Below, one piece after another: positions 8,113-16,723 of a stretch of DNA of 64,000 nt. This stretch comes from Rickettsia endosymbiont of Gonocerus acuteangulatus. Its GTDB lineage: Bacteria; Pseudomonadota; Alphaproteobacteria; Rickettsiales; Rickettsiaceae. Location of the stretch: contig NZ_OZ032147.1 in assembly GCF_964026435.1 (NCBI RefSeq), positions 682,001-746,000 on the forward strand, in the 5' to 3' direction. A model generated the notes under the pieces. The model saw nothing but the letters and a program-made list of their open reading frames with translations, ran no database searches and was not told the origin of the DNA. The position numbers and the translations under genes were made by a program. How positions within the stretch are numbered: the stretch's first letter is position 1; every line of letters starts with the position of its first letter.

Positions 8113-9061
8113 TAGCATAAATCATTAAGATACTGACAATTTAATAGTATTAAAAACAGCATCATAAAATGTTTCAAAATCTCCTACAACTTTCCTAATT
8201 TCATTTTTTATCTTAAACCAGTAATGCTCTATAGGATTTAAATCAGGAGAGTAAGTTGGTAAATACAATATGGTACAACCAACGGATTCAATGAACTCTT
8301 TAACTTTAGAATTTTTATGAAAATTAATGTTATCCATAATAACGGTTTGCCCAGGTTGTAATTCTGTAATTAATACATCCCTAATATAAGTTTTAAAGAC
8401 CTCTGTATTACAATTACCTTCAAATATTACAGGAGCAATAAGATTACCATTACAAAGACCAGCTATCATACTTATTCTAAATTTATGTTGATACACCTTT
8501 TCTCCATAACACCTTTGTCCTATAATGCTCCATCCATACTCTTTGCAAGCATTATCCTCTATTCCAGATTCATCAAGATATACTAATTTGTCTTTTGTGA
8601 TGGTTTGTATCTTTGCTATAAATTCATTTCTTAATTTAATATCTCTTTTCGGATGAAAATGAGTTTTTTTATAGCTATAGCCAAGTTTTCTGATTTGTCT
8701 TAAAATAGTTACAGATGCAATATTACCCCATTGCTTTGCTAACTCCTTTGATGTTTTATTCATATTAGCTTTAAAAAATTCTGAATCTTTTATCTTATGA
8801 CTATGTCCTTTCTGATAACCAGTTGCTGCTTCTAAAGTACCTTGCTTATCTTTTAATTTTTTCCATTTATATATAGTATCACGACTTACATTAAATAATT
8901 TACTTACCTTACTTATTCGTATCCCTGCTTCTACAGCTTTTATAACTCTTAGTCTTAGTTCTATTGCATATGCTCGTGCCATATCTCTTTACATGCTTGT
9001 TAATATTTGCTTACTATAACATGATACTCTCGCTCTGTCAGTACCTTAATGACTTATGCTA
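8113..9061 (-). mobile_element. IS630-family element, type 1 (complete, 949 bp)
   Basis: Inverted ends TAGCATAAATCATTAAGA (left) and, read inward, TAGCATAAGTCATTAAGG (right) are bordered by TA dinucleotides at 8111-8112 and 9062-9063, the standard IS630 target. The left neighbour is IS4-like interior and the right neighbour an epimerase gene. The two flanks come from different loci, which suggests recombination between IS630 copies. Confidence 0.88.
8125..8982 (-). CDS. IS630-family transposase, type 1
   Basis: A single 285-residue frame. The N-terminal helix-turn-helix is MARAYAIELRLRVIKAVEAG followed by ISKVSKLFNVSRDTIYKWKK, and the DDE domain has VYLDESGIEDNACKEYGW, VIMDNINFHK and YSPDLNPIEHYW. 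Unlike the type 2 element in this window it needs no frameshift: the corresponding stretch reads GYSYKKTHFHPKRD in one frame. It acts on TA targets. The copy appears intact and may be active. Fragments of the same type occur at 5.5 kb and 43.8-44.2 kb. Confidence 0.92.
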   Translation of the reverse strand: MARAYAIELRLRVIKAVEAGIRISKVSKLFNVSRDTIYKWKKLKDKQGTLEAATGYQKGHSHKIKDSEFFKANMNKTSKELAKQWGNIASVTILRQIRKLGYSYKKTHFHPKRDIKLRNEFIAKIQTITKDKLVYLDESGIEDNACKEYGWSIIGQRCYGEKVYQHKFRISMIAGLCNGNLIAPVIFEGNCNTEVFKTYIRDVLITELQPGQTVIMDNINFHKNSKVKEFIESVGCTILYLPTYSPDLNPIEHYWFKIKNEIRKVVGDFETFYDAVFNTIKLSVS

Positions 9062-9063
9062 TA

Positions 9064-9539
9064 CCACCATAGCAACCGCTTGCATAAATAAGAGAAGGTT
9101 GTAAAATTACCCAATCTATATTTTCTAATTTTTGTAAATACCTTTCTATTGCTTTTTTAGTTAAAGCATAAGCAGTGTTTTCTTCATCATCTATTCCAAG
9201 AGCTGAAATATGAATAATTCTTTTTACGTTAGTAAGAGTACAAGCCTTAAATAGAGCTTTTGGACCGTTGATATGAACATTTTTAATATTATTAGCACGA
9301 CTAGACGTTAACACACCTGAGACATTAATTACTATATCTATTTTCTCTAATTTATTTATCCAATCTTGGGAGCTAATATCTGTATTAAAATCACAATGTA
9401 TAATTTCTGCAGTAGGGAATTTTTTTCTAGTAGATTCAATATCTCTAACGGCACATACTACTTTATAATTACTTTTTAACAATGCAGCAGTAATATATGA
9501 TTCAATAAAACCGTTAGCTCCAGTTACTAATATTCTCAT
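9064..9539 (-). pseudogene. NAD(P)-dependent epimerase/dehydratase, C-terminally truncated
   Basis: The frame begins MRILVTGANGFIESYITAAL, a Rossmann dinucleotide-binding motif of the extended or atypical SDR family, although the usual final glycine of GxxGFIG is replaced by glutamate. It continues through VINVSGVLTS and IIHISALGIDDEENTAY with YALTKKAIE, the active-site-like Y-x3-K. It ends after LIYASGCYGG, where the IS630 element supplies IA and a stop. About half of a normal protein (near 300 residues) is lost. The family resembles NDUFA9-like or NmrA-like SDRs; the substrate is unknown. I chose the second Met because the Rossmann fold starts there. Confidence 0.78.
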
Positions 9540-9574
9540 GTTCAATGTCAATTATCTATATCAATTTGTAATTT

Positions 9575-9692
9575 TTATAAGGTGAAATAAAACTTTTTAC
9601 GGAATAAAATATGATAAAATTTTTCCTGCATAGTTTTGTGGAATCGTTCATATATTCCATTAGTTTGAGGACTATAGGCTTTAAATAAGCTT
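9575..9692 (-). pseudogene. IS481/IS3-like transposase C-terminal fragment
   Basis: This short minus-strand stretch has no start codon. It translates as SLFKAYSPQTNGIYERFHKT followed by MQEKFYHILFRKKFYFTL and a stop. SPQTNGxxERFHxTxQ is the conserved end of the integrase core, and the glutamate is the third DDE residue. It cannot be made as a protein on its own. The N-terminal half of an IS481-type transposase survives separately at 25.9-26.3 kb; whether the two pieces come from one family is an inference. Confidence 0.7.
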
Positions 9693-9697
9693 CATTT

Positions 9698-10393
9698 TTA
9701 ATAATTTAAAATTAGCAAATCCTTATCAATCTTAAAACCTTTAAAGCGTTCAAGTACTGACATACCAAGAAGAGAAACATCAAGATCACCAAGTCCGATA
9801 TGTCCACTAATATCCTTAAATTCTTTTCCTATTATTACACTATCTAATTTTATAGGAGCGGCTTTATTTTCACCATTAGCAGTTAGATAGGTTCTAGTAT
9901 ATTTTAACTGAGTTAGATCAAACCCTAATTTTTGAGCATCTTCTTTGGTTAAAGCTACATCACTTGCCCCAGTATCAATCATAAAGCTTATTTTAACATT
10001 ATTCACAACAGCATCAATATAAAAATGTCCATCTCCGCTACGAGCTATGATTATTTCGCCAGCTTCCGTAGACCAATTATATGATGGAATCAACACTGAT
10101 GCTACTCTTTGATAAGCATAATTTAGTTCAAATCTAAAAGCATAGCCGATGATTATAACTAAAAAAATTGCTGCCCAAGCTGCTAATTGCAAGCAAAATT
10201 TACGTATTTCATTTTGACTTATAGTGCTATAAATTATGCTAAATAATATTAGTAATGAGGCACAAAAACTTCCGATATTTTGCGGCTCTTTAAAAAACTT
10301 TGGATAGTGCTGATTGATATATTTGTATACTAAGCCAGTTATGAATATAGTACTGCAAATTATAAATATAAGTTTTATGTATTTTCTGTCCAT
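9698..10393 (-). CDS. Retropepsin-like membrane aspartic protease (APRc family)
   Basis: Read from the ATG at 10393 this gives 231 residues, the length I recall for the rickettsial protease APRc; a frame extending 13 residues upstream lacks family character. The N-terminal half has several hydrophobic membrane segments (IKLIFIICSTIFITGLVY, then IGSFCASLLILFSIIYS, then AAWAAIFLVIIIGYAF). The C-terminal half is a soluble retropepsin domain with the catalytic motif FMIDTGASDVALT and the flap or late motif region LLGMSVLERF. The family is known to act as a single-domain dimer at the cell envelope of spotted-fever rickettsiae. The catalytic DTGA is intact, so the gene looks functional despite the degraded neighbourhood. 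Confidence 0.85.
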   Translation of the reverse strand: MDRKYIKLIFIICSTIFITGLVYKYINQHYPKFFKEPQNIGSFCASLLILFSIIYSTISQNEIRKFCLQLAAWAAIFLVIIIGYAFRFELNYAYQRVASVLIPSYNWSTEAGEIIIARSGDGHFYIDAVVNNVKISFMIDTGASDVALTKEDAQKLGFDLTQLKYTRTYLTANGENKAAPIKLDSVIIGKEFKDISGHIGLGDLDVSLLGMSVLERFKGFKIDKDLLILNY

Positions 10394-10494
10394 ATTGAAA
10401 GTATAACAACTAATATCAAAAGTGGAAGCCACCTTTTATTTTTGATACTTTTTAATTTATTCTTTTCCATAAGGAGGTGCAGAAATACACTTCT

Positions 10495-11217
10495 TTATAG
10501 AAAATCTCCGATATTTTCTAAAAACAACCTAACCCTATGAGAAGCTGGTTTGTCAAAAAACTCTTGTGCCGATTGATTTGCTAAAATTTGTCCTTGATCC
10601 ATAAAAATAATACGGTCGGCTATCAGCTTCGCAAATTTTAAGTGATGGGTTACTACTACCATACTCATTTGGTCTTTCAGTAAATTAATGTTCTCGATCA
10701 CATCTTTAATATTTTCAGGATCTAATGCCGATGTTGGCTCATCGAACAATAAAATTTCCGGTTTCATCATTAAAGCTCTTGCTATTGCAATACGCTGCTT
10801 CTGCCCACCTGATAGATTTGCCGGATATGAATCAAACTTCTGACTTAGCTTAAACTTTTCAAGTAGTTCTTTTGCTTTCGATATAGCTTCATCTTTTGGA
10901 ATCTTTAAAACATTCACCGGTGTATAAATCAGATTATCACCTACACTTAAATGCGGAAAGAGGTTAAAATTCTGAAAAACCATCCCAACTTTTAACCGCA
11001 ATTTTCTTCTATCTTTTGGCAATAGCTTTTTGCCGTCTACAAGCAGGGTTCCACTAGTTGGTTCTTCTAAATTATTTAAAACACGTAGTAAAGTGGTCTT
11101 ACCACCTCCTGACGGACCAATTATTACAGTGGTTTCTTTAGTGGTAAAACTTAAATCTATATTTTTAATACCATAATTTTTGCCGTAACATTTACAGACT
11201 TTTTCTAAAATAATCAT
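10495..11217 (-). CDS. glnQ: Amino-acid ABC transporter ATP-binding protein GlnQ
   Basis: A 240-residue ATPase of the polar amino-acid uptake family. Walker A is GPSGGGKTTLL near residue 34, the Q-loop region is VFQNFNLFPHL, the signature LSGGQKQRIAIARAL, Walker B ILLFDEPTSALD, and the H-loop VVVTHH. These are all intact. It would power import of glutamine or a related amino acid with a GlnP-type permease and a binding protein, neither of which is in this window. The ATG sits at the edge of a palindromic repeat, so the promoter may lie within or beyond that repeat. Confidence 0.92.
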   Translation of the reverse strand: MIILEKVCKCYGKNYGIKNIDLSFTTKETTVIIGPSGGGKTTLLRVLNNLEEPTSGTLLVDGKKLLPKDRRKLRLKVGMVFQNFNLFPHLSVGDNLIYTPVNVLKIPKDEAISKAKELLEKFKLSQKFDSYPANLSGGQKQRIAIARALMMKPEILLFDEPTSALDPENIKDVIENINLLKDQMSMVVVTHHLKFAKLIADRIIFMDQGQILANQSAQEFFDKPASHRVRLFLENIGDFL

Positions 11218-11233
11218 AATACTTCTAATAAAT

Positions 11234-11359
11234 AGTAGACGAAGATCAACTTGGAAAAGAGCAAGAAGCCTCGGAGTTTTTGACCGCAGCGTAGATAAAC
11301 TACGTGAGGATCAAAAACGAGAAGCGACACAGCCAATTTTTCAAGTTCATCGAGTATAC
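11234..11359. repeat. Rickettsial palindromic element (GAAGATCAACTTGG type)
   Basis: Outer ends GTAGACGAAGATCAACTTGG and CAAGTTCATCGAGTATAC match the element at 60475-60601, which lies in the opposite orientation. It fills the gap between glnQ and the metallo-hydrolase gene, whose last codons (YTR-stop) lie inside the repeat. Confidence 0.75.
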
Positions 11360-12120
11360 AATGTAAATTTATAACCATCATAAAGCGGTTTAACATTATC
11401 TGGAAGTATTTTTGTAATTTCATGATAATCTATAGTATGCCGCATATTTGTCAATAATATCTGCTCTGGTTTATATTTCTCTCGCCACTCTAAGACTTTA
11501 TCAAGCCCTGCATGATTTTTATTTGAAGTATAATCCATACAATCTAAAATCCATACTTTTATATTTTGCAAAAATTTCTCTGACTCTGGCGGAAAATTAA
11601 TAACATCAGGCGAATAAACAAAATCACCTATCCGCAAACCTAAACTATCGATAGGACCATGGGTTTGTCTAAAAAATTGTATTTCAATTGTGTTAATCTT
11701 AATTTTATCAAAAAAATCAATATTCCTAGTTTCAAGAACTGGACCTTGCATAAATGAATTATAACCAAATAAATAGTCGAAACTTTTATGTAAATTTGCT
11801 GCTGTATTTGCGTCTGTATAGATTTCTAATGCCTTTTTTTCCATAAAAGAAAATATTCGTAAATCATCAATTCCGTTAACATGATCGGAATGATAATGCG
11901 TTAATACCGCACAATCAAGTTTATTTATCTTTTCTCTTACTAGCTGATTTTTGATATCAAACCCAAAATCAACTAGTATTTGACTATTTTCATCGTTGAT
12001 ATATATTGCTGATCTAGTTCTTTTATTGTACTTTGAATCTGATAAACATACAGAGCAACCACATCCGATTACCGGTACGCCTATAGATGCTCCGCAGCCC
12101 AGTATTGTCACCTGTAACAT
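11347..12120 (-). CDS. MBL-fold metallo-hydrolase, PhnP-like
   Basis: A 257-residue metallo-beta-lactamase-fold protein. Metal ligands are visible in VLTHYHSDHVNGID (the HxHxDH motif near residue 90), in RQTHGPIDSLG, in IWILDCMDY-like VWILDCMDYTS and in the C-terminal TNMRHTIDYHE. The N-terminal TILGCGASIGVPVIGCGCSVC is typical of PhnP-like phosphoribosyl cyclic phosphodiesterases and relatives. No phosphonate genes are nearby, so the substrate in Rickettsia is unknown. The final residues are encoded by the palindromic repeat at 11234-11359. It is divergent from the PAP2 phosphatase gene, with only 14 bp between the start codons, so the two promoters must overlap coding sequence. Confidence 0.82.
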   Translation of the reverse strand: MLQVTILGCGASIGVPVIGCGCSVCLSDSKYNKRTRSAIYINDENSQILVDFGFDIKNQLVREKINKLDCAVLTHYHSDHVNGIDDLRIFSFMEKKALEIYTDANTAANLHKSFDYLFGYNSFMQGPVLETRNIDFFDKIKINTIEIQFFRQTHGPIDSLGLRIGDFVYSPDVINFPPESEKFLQNIKVWILDCMDYTSNKNHAGLDKVLEWREKYKPEQILLTNMRHTIDYHEITKILPDNVKPLYDGYKFTLYTR

Positions 12121-12134
12121 AAACTAATAAAATA

Positions 12135-12809
12135 ATGTTTGAAGTTTTTTATAATTTTTGCGGCTTAAATCAAGAAATATTTTTATTCTTAAATAAAATT
12201 ACTAATATCGGTCTGTTTGCCTATTTTTTAAGAATATTTTCTTTTTGCTTTAATATCGCTAATTTCGCCATAATATATATTTTATACTGTATATATCTTT
12301 ATATTCAACTAAAGAAAATCAAAAACGATAATGAGCTACAAAATAAATTTTGGCATAATTATAATAAATTAGTTGAAATCGGGATAGTATATGGCGTATT
12401 TGGTTTGGTCTTTACTGCTCTTAAATTTACTGTTAATTTACCACGTCCTTATTGTAGCCTACCTGAGGGAAGTTTTATCACTATATTAAATACTGCAAGC
12501 GAAAGATGTTTATCGAGTTTTCCAAGTAGTCACGCAGCACTTAGCGTTTTAGTAACGTATTTTATCTGGAATTATATAAAATTACCAGTTAAAATATTAA
12601 TGATTTGTGTTATTATATTAGTATCTTTATCTCGCATTAGTCTTGCTATGCACTATCCAAGCGACATAATTTATGGTATTATTACCGGATTTGTAACAAT
12701 ATTAATCGGTAAAATAATTTACCAAATTTTTAAAAATAATGTAATAAAGTGGATGGGTGATTTTTTATTAATGTCATTCCCGCATAGGCGGGAATCCAGA
12801 CTATTTTAA
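12135..12809 (+). CDS. PAP2-family membrane phosphatase
   Basis: A 224-residue polytopic membrane protein with the three PAP2 signature blocks: KFTVNLPRP (motif 1), SSFPSSHAALSV (motif 2, PSSH in place of the more usual PSGH) and SRISLAMHYPSDIIYG (motif 3, with catalytic His and Asp). Such enzymes remove phosphate from lipid phosphates such as phosphatidic acid, phosphatidylglycerol phosphate, undecaprenyl pyrophosphate or lipid A; which one is not shown. About five hydrophobic segments are visible. The last residues (MSFPHRRESRLF) are encoded by a palindromic repeat that replaced the native 3' end. The catalytic blocks lie well upstream and are intact. Confidence 0.83.
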   Translation: MFEVFYNFCGLNQEIFLFLNKITNIGLFAYFLRIFSFCFNIANFAIIYILYCIYLYIQLKKIKNDNELQNKFWHNYNKLVEIGIVYGVFGLVFTALKFTVNLPRPYCSLPEGSFITILNTASERCLSSFPSSHAALSVLVTYFIWNYIKLPVKILMICVIILVSLSRISLAMHYPSDIIYGIITGFVTILIGKIIYQIFKNNVIKWMGDFLLMSFPHRRESRLF

Positions 12810-12927
12810 TGTCATCTCTTATGGCTTATCCACGGAGTCCAGTACCAGTAATTGAAAAATAGTTTTTAAAGCCAAAAGCTCGATTTATCTCGCTTTATGC
12901 TGGATTCCCGCCTACGCGGGAATGAGC
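12772..12927. repeat. Rickettsial palindromic repeat
   Basis: Arms TGTCATTCCCGCATAGGCGG (12772 on) and CCGCCTACGCGGGAATGA (to about 12926) enclose the internal segment with the AGCTCGATTTATCTCGCTTT module that recurs at 14.2, 34.2, 35.4, 39.6 and 53.1 kb. It overlaps the 3' end of the PAP2 gene. Confidence 0.75.
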
Positions 12928-12975
12928 TAAAAACTAGGGAATAACACCACAACCAATTTTAAATAAAACAAATAT

Positions 12976-14058
12976 ATGCTGTTATATAGAAAATATTTTA
13001 TAAAAAATATCCTACCTTTGCTTATAGTCATTACTTTTTCAATGACTAGCTTGGTATGGATTACTCAAGTATTAAAGCTTTTATATTTATTTGACAAAGG
13101 TATAAAAGTTATGGATTTCTTGAGTTTAATAATTTTAGTACTGCCTACCTTATTATTTATTTTATTACCCATCATAACAGTTATTACAATAATTTATATT
13201 TATAATAACCTAAAAATTGAGAGGCAATTAATTATATTACAAACTTCAGGGGTAGGTAATCTACAATTAGCTCTACCTGCTTTATATGTTGCATTAATAG
13301 TCGCATTACTTGCTTATTATATATCTTCCACTGTCATACCTTTATCCCATATAAATTTAAAATCACGTTTAAGCTTTATAAAGAATAACTACATATCAAG
13401 TATGATTGAGGAAAAGACTTTTAACAAAATAACAAAACATATTACTGTTTATATAGATAAAAAATCTGCAGGAAATGTTATGAAAGGCGTAATCATATTT
13501 GATAACCGCAATGCTGATAACCCATCTGTAGTATTTGCAAATTCCGGAATACTTGATATATATGAGAATGATCCTATTTTTGAGCTTAGTAAGGGTAGTA
13601 GGCAAGAATATAATATAAATGGGAATCTGACGCAGCTAACTTTTGATTCATTGATGATAAAGCTGCAAAATGATAATCTGTTAATATCAGAAAGAACAAC
13701 GCATAATAAGGAAGCAAACGAATATTATATTGAGGAATTACTAGAACCCCCTGTTGATCTAAACCCTATGAAAAAAATTAAATTAATTGCTGAAGCTCAT
13801 CAACGAATAATTTGGCCTTTATATAATTTTGTATTACCATTTTTAGCATTGGCAGTTTTCTTAAAATATCCTTACAGCAAAAAAACAACTTTCATGCCGA
13901 TATTATTTGCTGCTTTATCAGTATTAATAGCTACTTCTGCTCACTTTACACTACAAAACTTTGCTTCAAAAAAATTAGCTTTTATTACTGCTTGCTACCT
14001 AAATATATCCCTCATTTTATCAATAGGTTTATATTTATTTATACGTAAAAGAATATAG
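12976..14058 (+). CDS. lptF: LPS export permease, LptF/LptG family
   Basis: A 360-residue inner-membrane protein of the YjgP/YjgQ family. N-terminal membrane segments are ILPLLIVITFSMTSLVWI and FLSLIILVLPTLLFILLPII with TVITIIYIY. The following cytoplasmic turn, IERQLIILQTSGVGNLQLAL, is typical for the coupling to LptB. A periplasmic beta-jellyroll-like stretch comes next (about residues 130-250), then three C-terminal membrane segments (IIWPLYNFVLPFLALAVF and onward). It would work with LptB and its partner permease to move lipopolysaccharide to the outer membrane. F rather than G is my best guess from the N-terminus. The gene lies between palindromic repeats with no operon partner. Confidence 0.78.
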   Translation: MLLYRKYFIKNILPLLIVITFSMTSLVWITQVLKLLYLFDKGIKVMDFLSLIILVLPTLLFILLPIITVITIIYIYNNLKIERQLIILQTSGVGNLQLALPALYVALIVALLAYYISSTVIPLSHINLKSRLSFIKNNYISSMIEEKTFNKITKHITVYIDKKSAGNVMKGVIIFDNRNADNPSVVFANSGILDIYENDPIFELSKGSRQEYNINGNLTQLTFDSLMIKLQNDNLLISERTTHNKEANEYYIEELLEPPVDLNPMKKIKLIAEAHQRIIWPLYNFVLPFLALAVFLKYPYSKKTTFMPILFAALSVLIATSAHFTLQNFASKKLAFITACYLNISLILSIGLYLFIRKRI

Positions 14059-14063
14059 TTCCC

Positions 14064-14264
14064 CTGTCATCCCATGATTTATTCTATAGTACCGGACATT
14101 TTTAAAAAAATGTTATATTTTTTTCAGGTATAGGTGACCTTATATGTCATTCCCGCGTAGGCGGGAATCCAGCATAAAGCGAGATAATATCGAGCTTTTA
14201 TATTCTAAAAAATTGCTATATTTAGACTTTTTTTCCTGGATTCCCGCCTACGCGGGAATGACAT
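14064..14264. repeat. Palindromic repeat with a second element end
   Basis: A perfect 29-bp inverted repeat at 14144-14172 and 14236-14264 frames a module with AGCATAAAGCGAGATAA. To its left, ATAGTACCGGACA (about 14085-14097) joins the palindrome-derived flank GATTTATTC. The same junction occurs at 53.2 kb, which suggests that this is one end of the element described at 53040-53241. Confidence 0.7.
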
Positions 14265-14307
14265 AGAAGCTATACAATAACGCTAGCTTTTTCCTGCAAT
14301 GATGCTA

Positions 14308-15416
14308 CAAAACTTACGCTATGTTTGGTTCTAAATATCGTAAAGATGGAGAACGCAGCTGTTGTTGCATATAGTCATCTAAAAGCCCTAACTTTATTTG
14401 GTAAACCGTTTTACCGATTGTATTTGCAGTCCTTTTGAGAAATGCCCAAACAAAAATGCACAACTAATATGATTACGTTGAAGACGCTGTTTCCTGCATT
14501 GACAACGTTCTATCCCAGTAAGTTGCTTAATTTCTCTGTGCATGCTCTCAATTACCCATCGAAAGCCACACTCATCTTGTGCAGCTTTAGAAGATTTGTG
14601 AGTTTTGTTATTGGTAACAACATACTCAACTCTATTGGTAGAAACAGTAAATTTAAACAAATTAACATGCTTATTTTTAGCAAAGCCTTTTATATGAATC
14701 TCTACTCCATGCCTGATCTCTTCATCTGAAAATGTCAACTCTTTTACAGCTTTATAAGGTTTAGAATCGTGTGTTTTACTAACGTTTCTATTGGCTTTAA
14801 TAGGGGCATAATAATATTTCCCCAGAGAGTCAACATGTTGCATAATTTTGTGTGTAGAATACCATGTGTCAAAAAGTACTGTTTGAAAAGGAATCTTCTT
14901 GCTATAAACAGCATTATTTAACATGTTTAATAGGTGTTCTAGTTTTGTTGCTCCATCATGATCAGGTGCAAAAATTCGATAATCTATTACCCAAAACTTA
15001 TTAATATCAGGGTTATAATATACCAGACTCACTACTCCTATACCTTTAGTAACTCTACCTGTAGCTCCACTGTACTGCGATCTTGCAATTTCTATTTGCT
15101 TCGTATTCCTTTTATTTAAAACCGTATCATCAAATATTGTATATCCATTAGATGAAAAAATAACATCATTCTTGATGTGTTCCCATAACAAAGAAGGTGT
15201 ATATTTTTTATTCCTTAAAAATCTATTAATAACATCATGACTACATTTCTTTGCATGTTCAGCGTAGTAGGTTAAACTATAATTCTTTTGGCTAACTATT
15301 AAAAATTGACAATAATCTGTCCTATTAATTGGTATTGCTTGCAACTTTATCCTCTTTGACATGTTTAATTATTTTTACAATAATTTATCACTTTTTTACT
15401 CATAGCGTAAGTTTTG
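14308..15416 (-). mobile_element. IS4-like element, copy C (1109 bp, frameshifted)
   Basis: Both 16-bp inverted repeats are present. The element is one base shorter than the complete copies: a T is missing near 14451 (CCCAAACAAAAA instead of CCCAAACTAAAA). The right end lies in an IS30 gene and the left end in a palindromic repeat region, with no matching duplication. Confidence 0.92.
14314..15362 (-). pseudogene. IS4-like transposase, copy C, C-terminal frameshift
   Basis: The frame is identical in kind to the other copies from MSKRIKLQAI through the DDE residues. The single-base deletion changes the frame after HISCAFL, giving a short wrong tail (FGHFSKGLQIQ) and a stop at 14394 in place of the last 40 or so residues. 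The catalytic residues are kept, but the conserved C-terminal helix block is lost, so the enzyme is probably inactive. Several silent or conservative differences (KTHKSS, RLQRNH) are shared with the copy at 29.0 kb, which suggests the two are sisters. Confidence 0.88.
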
Positions 15417-16065
15417 TAGATTTGTTTACACTTCTGCAGTAGCAGCTAAATTAAAGTTATATAGCTATTTACCTTCTAAAAGATATAAAAGGCAAGAAAG
15501 AGGGAAGAGGCGTCAAAGGATCATTATACCACAAAGGATCTCAATACATCAGCGTGATGCAATAGCTACGAAAAAGGTAGAAGTAGGGAATTTTGAGGCA
15601 GATCTTACATTTCATAAAGGTAATCAAAGTATGAATATTGGTGCACTGGTGGATAAAAAGAGTCAAAAGATTATTTTAGTGCTGAATAACTCCAAGAGAG
15701 CTACAACAGTTACCAATGGTTTTTTAAGAAAGATAAAAACTCTTCCAAATAGTGTGAGAAAGACTATTACTATGGATAATGGCAAAGAGTTTGTGGGGCA
15801 TGTTGCCTATAGACTATCTGGGTTTCAAACTTTCTTTTGTGATCCATACCGCCCTAGACAAAAAGCATTAGTGGAAAAAATGAATTCTATGATTCATAGA
15901 ATTTTACCTAAAAATACAGATATTACTACCGTTACACAAAGAGGTCTTGACAATGTTGCTGAGATTTTAAATAACATGCCAAGAAAGATTTTTGGTTATA
16001 AAACCCCCAATGAAATTTGGGCAGAAAATTTATAGGTTTTGTTCTACTTAGTCCTTGCATTTTCA
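15417..16065 (+). pseudogene. IS30 transposase, C-terminal two thirds only
   Basis: In-frame similarity to the complete IS30 transposase begins directly after the IS4-like end (RFVYTSAVAAKLKLYSYLPS) and runs to the normal stop at 16035 with the right terminus ending ATTTTCA at 16065. The N-terminal DNA-binding part is missing, so no functional protein is expected even though an internal Met at 15631 opens a 134-residue frame. The IS4-like copy C inserted into this IS30, and the other half was later lost. Confidence 0.88.
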
Positions 16066-16142
16066 TTCTTACTATAAGTTAATTCATAGTTTAATCTCTT
16101 TTGGGTATATTCCCCGCCGCTTGCGGCGTAATATGGCGGAAT

Positions 16143-16579
16143 GAGCAAATATATACATAAAAGTCATAATGTTACGGTACTGCTACATGGTATTTCCAGC
16201 AAAATATCGCCGAGCAGTGTTTGACGTATCAGTTGATCAAGTATTACGAGAAATATGTTTAGAGATAGAAAAGAGATATCAAATAAAATTTTTAGAAATA
16301 GGGGTTGATGAAGATCATGTCCATTTTTTGGTACAATCTGTACCAACCTATAGCGTAACAAAAATAGTAACAACAATTAAAAGTGTTACAGCTCGTCAAA
16401 TATTTAGACAGTGTCCACAGGTAAAGAAACAATTATGGGGTGGAGAATTTTGGACTGATGGATATTTTACGAGTACGGTAGGTAAGCATGGAAATGAGAA
16501 TATGATAGGAAAATACGTAAAAAACCAAGGCAAGGAATATCAGAAACTGCATGAGGATCATCAGCTAGCTTTCTTCTAA
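16143..16579 (+). pseudogene. tnpA: IS200-type TnpA (Y1 transposase), 5'-frameshifted
   Basis: Compared with the intact copy at 46481, a 5-bp deletion near 16184 (GTATC missing after GGTACTGCT) breaks the frame after MSKYIHKSHNVTVLL. A shifted start at 16169 restores the body as MLRYCYMVFPAKYRR and onward. The HUH motif HVHFLV and the catalytic-tyrosine region IGKYVKNQGKEYQ are intact, so a slightly altered protein could still be made from the internal start. Y1 enzymes cut and join single-stranded DNA at hairpin ends. I call it a probable pseudogene because the first beta-strand is changed. Confidence 0.75.
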
Positions 16580-16583
16580 AATA

Positions 16584-16603
16584 CCCCGCTGCTTGCGGCG
16601 GGG
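16584..16603 (+). terminator. GC-rich hairpin at IS200 right end
   Basis: The stem is CCCCGCTGC with GCGGCGGGG and a TT loop, 9 bp with one G-T pair, just after the tnpA stop. It is the recognition hairpin of the IS right end and could also end transcription; a weak T-rich stretch follows. Confidence 0.5.
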
Positions 16604-16723
16604 ATTACTTTTATTCAAATCGCCATGCAAAAAATTATACTTATAATTGATAAACAATTGCCGAAATCCTATTCGGGTTTGTTTCGTTCTATTATTTTTG
16701 GTACGTTATCATATCTCAAGTTA

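Larger units (their letters stand above)
16096..16615 (+). mobile_element. IS200/IS605-type element, copy 1 (520 bp)
   Basis: The left end, with the hairpin CCCCGCCGCTTGCGGCG (about 16112-16128), follows the putative target GTTTAAT. The right end holds the hairpin CCCCGCTGC/GCGGCGGGG (16584-16603) and finishes near TTTTATT. There are no inverted terminal repeats, as expected for single-strand transposons. It is five bases shorter than the copy at 46436-46960. Confidence 0.85.

Noticed and set aside
7362-8177. A 271-residue transposase with a new N-terminus
   Set aside because: The N-terminus is read from IS630 DNA; it is an accidental fusion at the IS junction.
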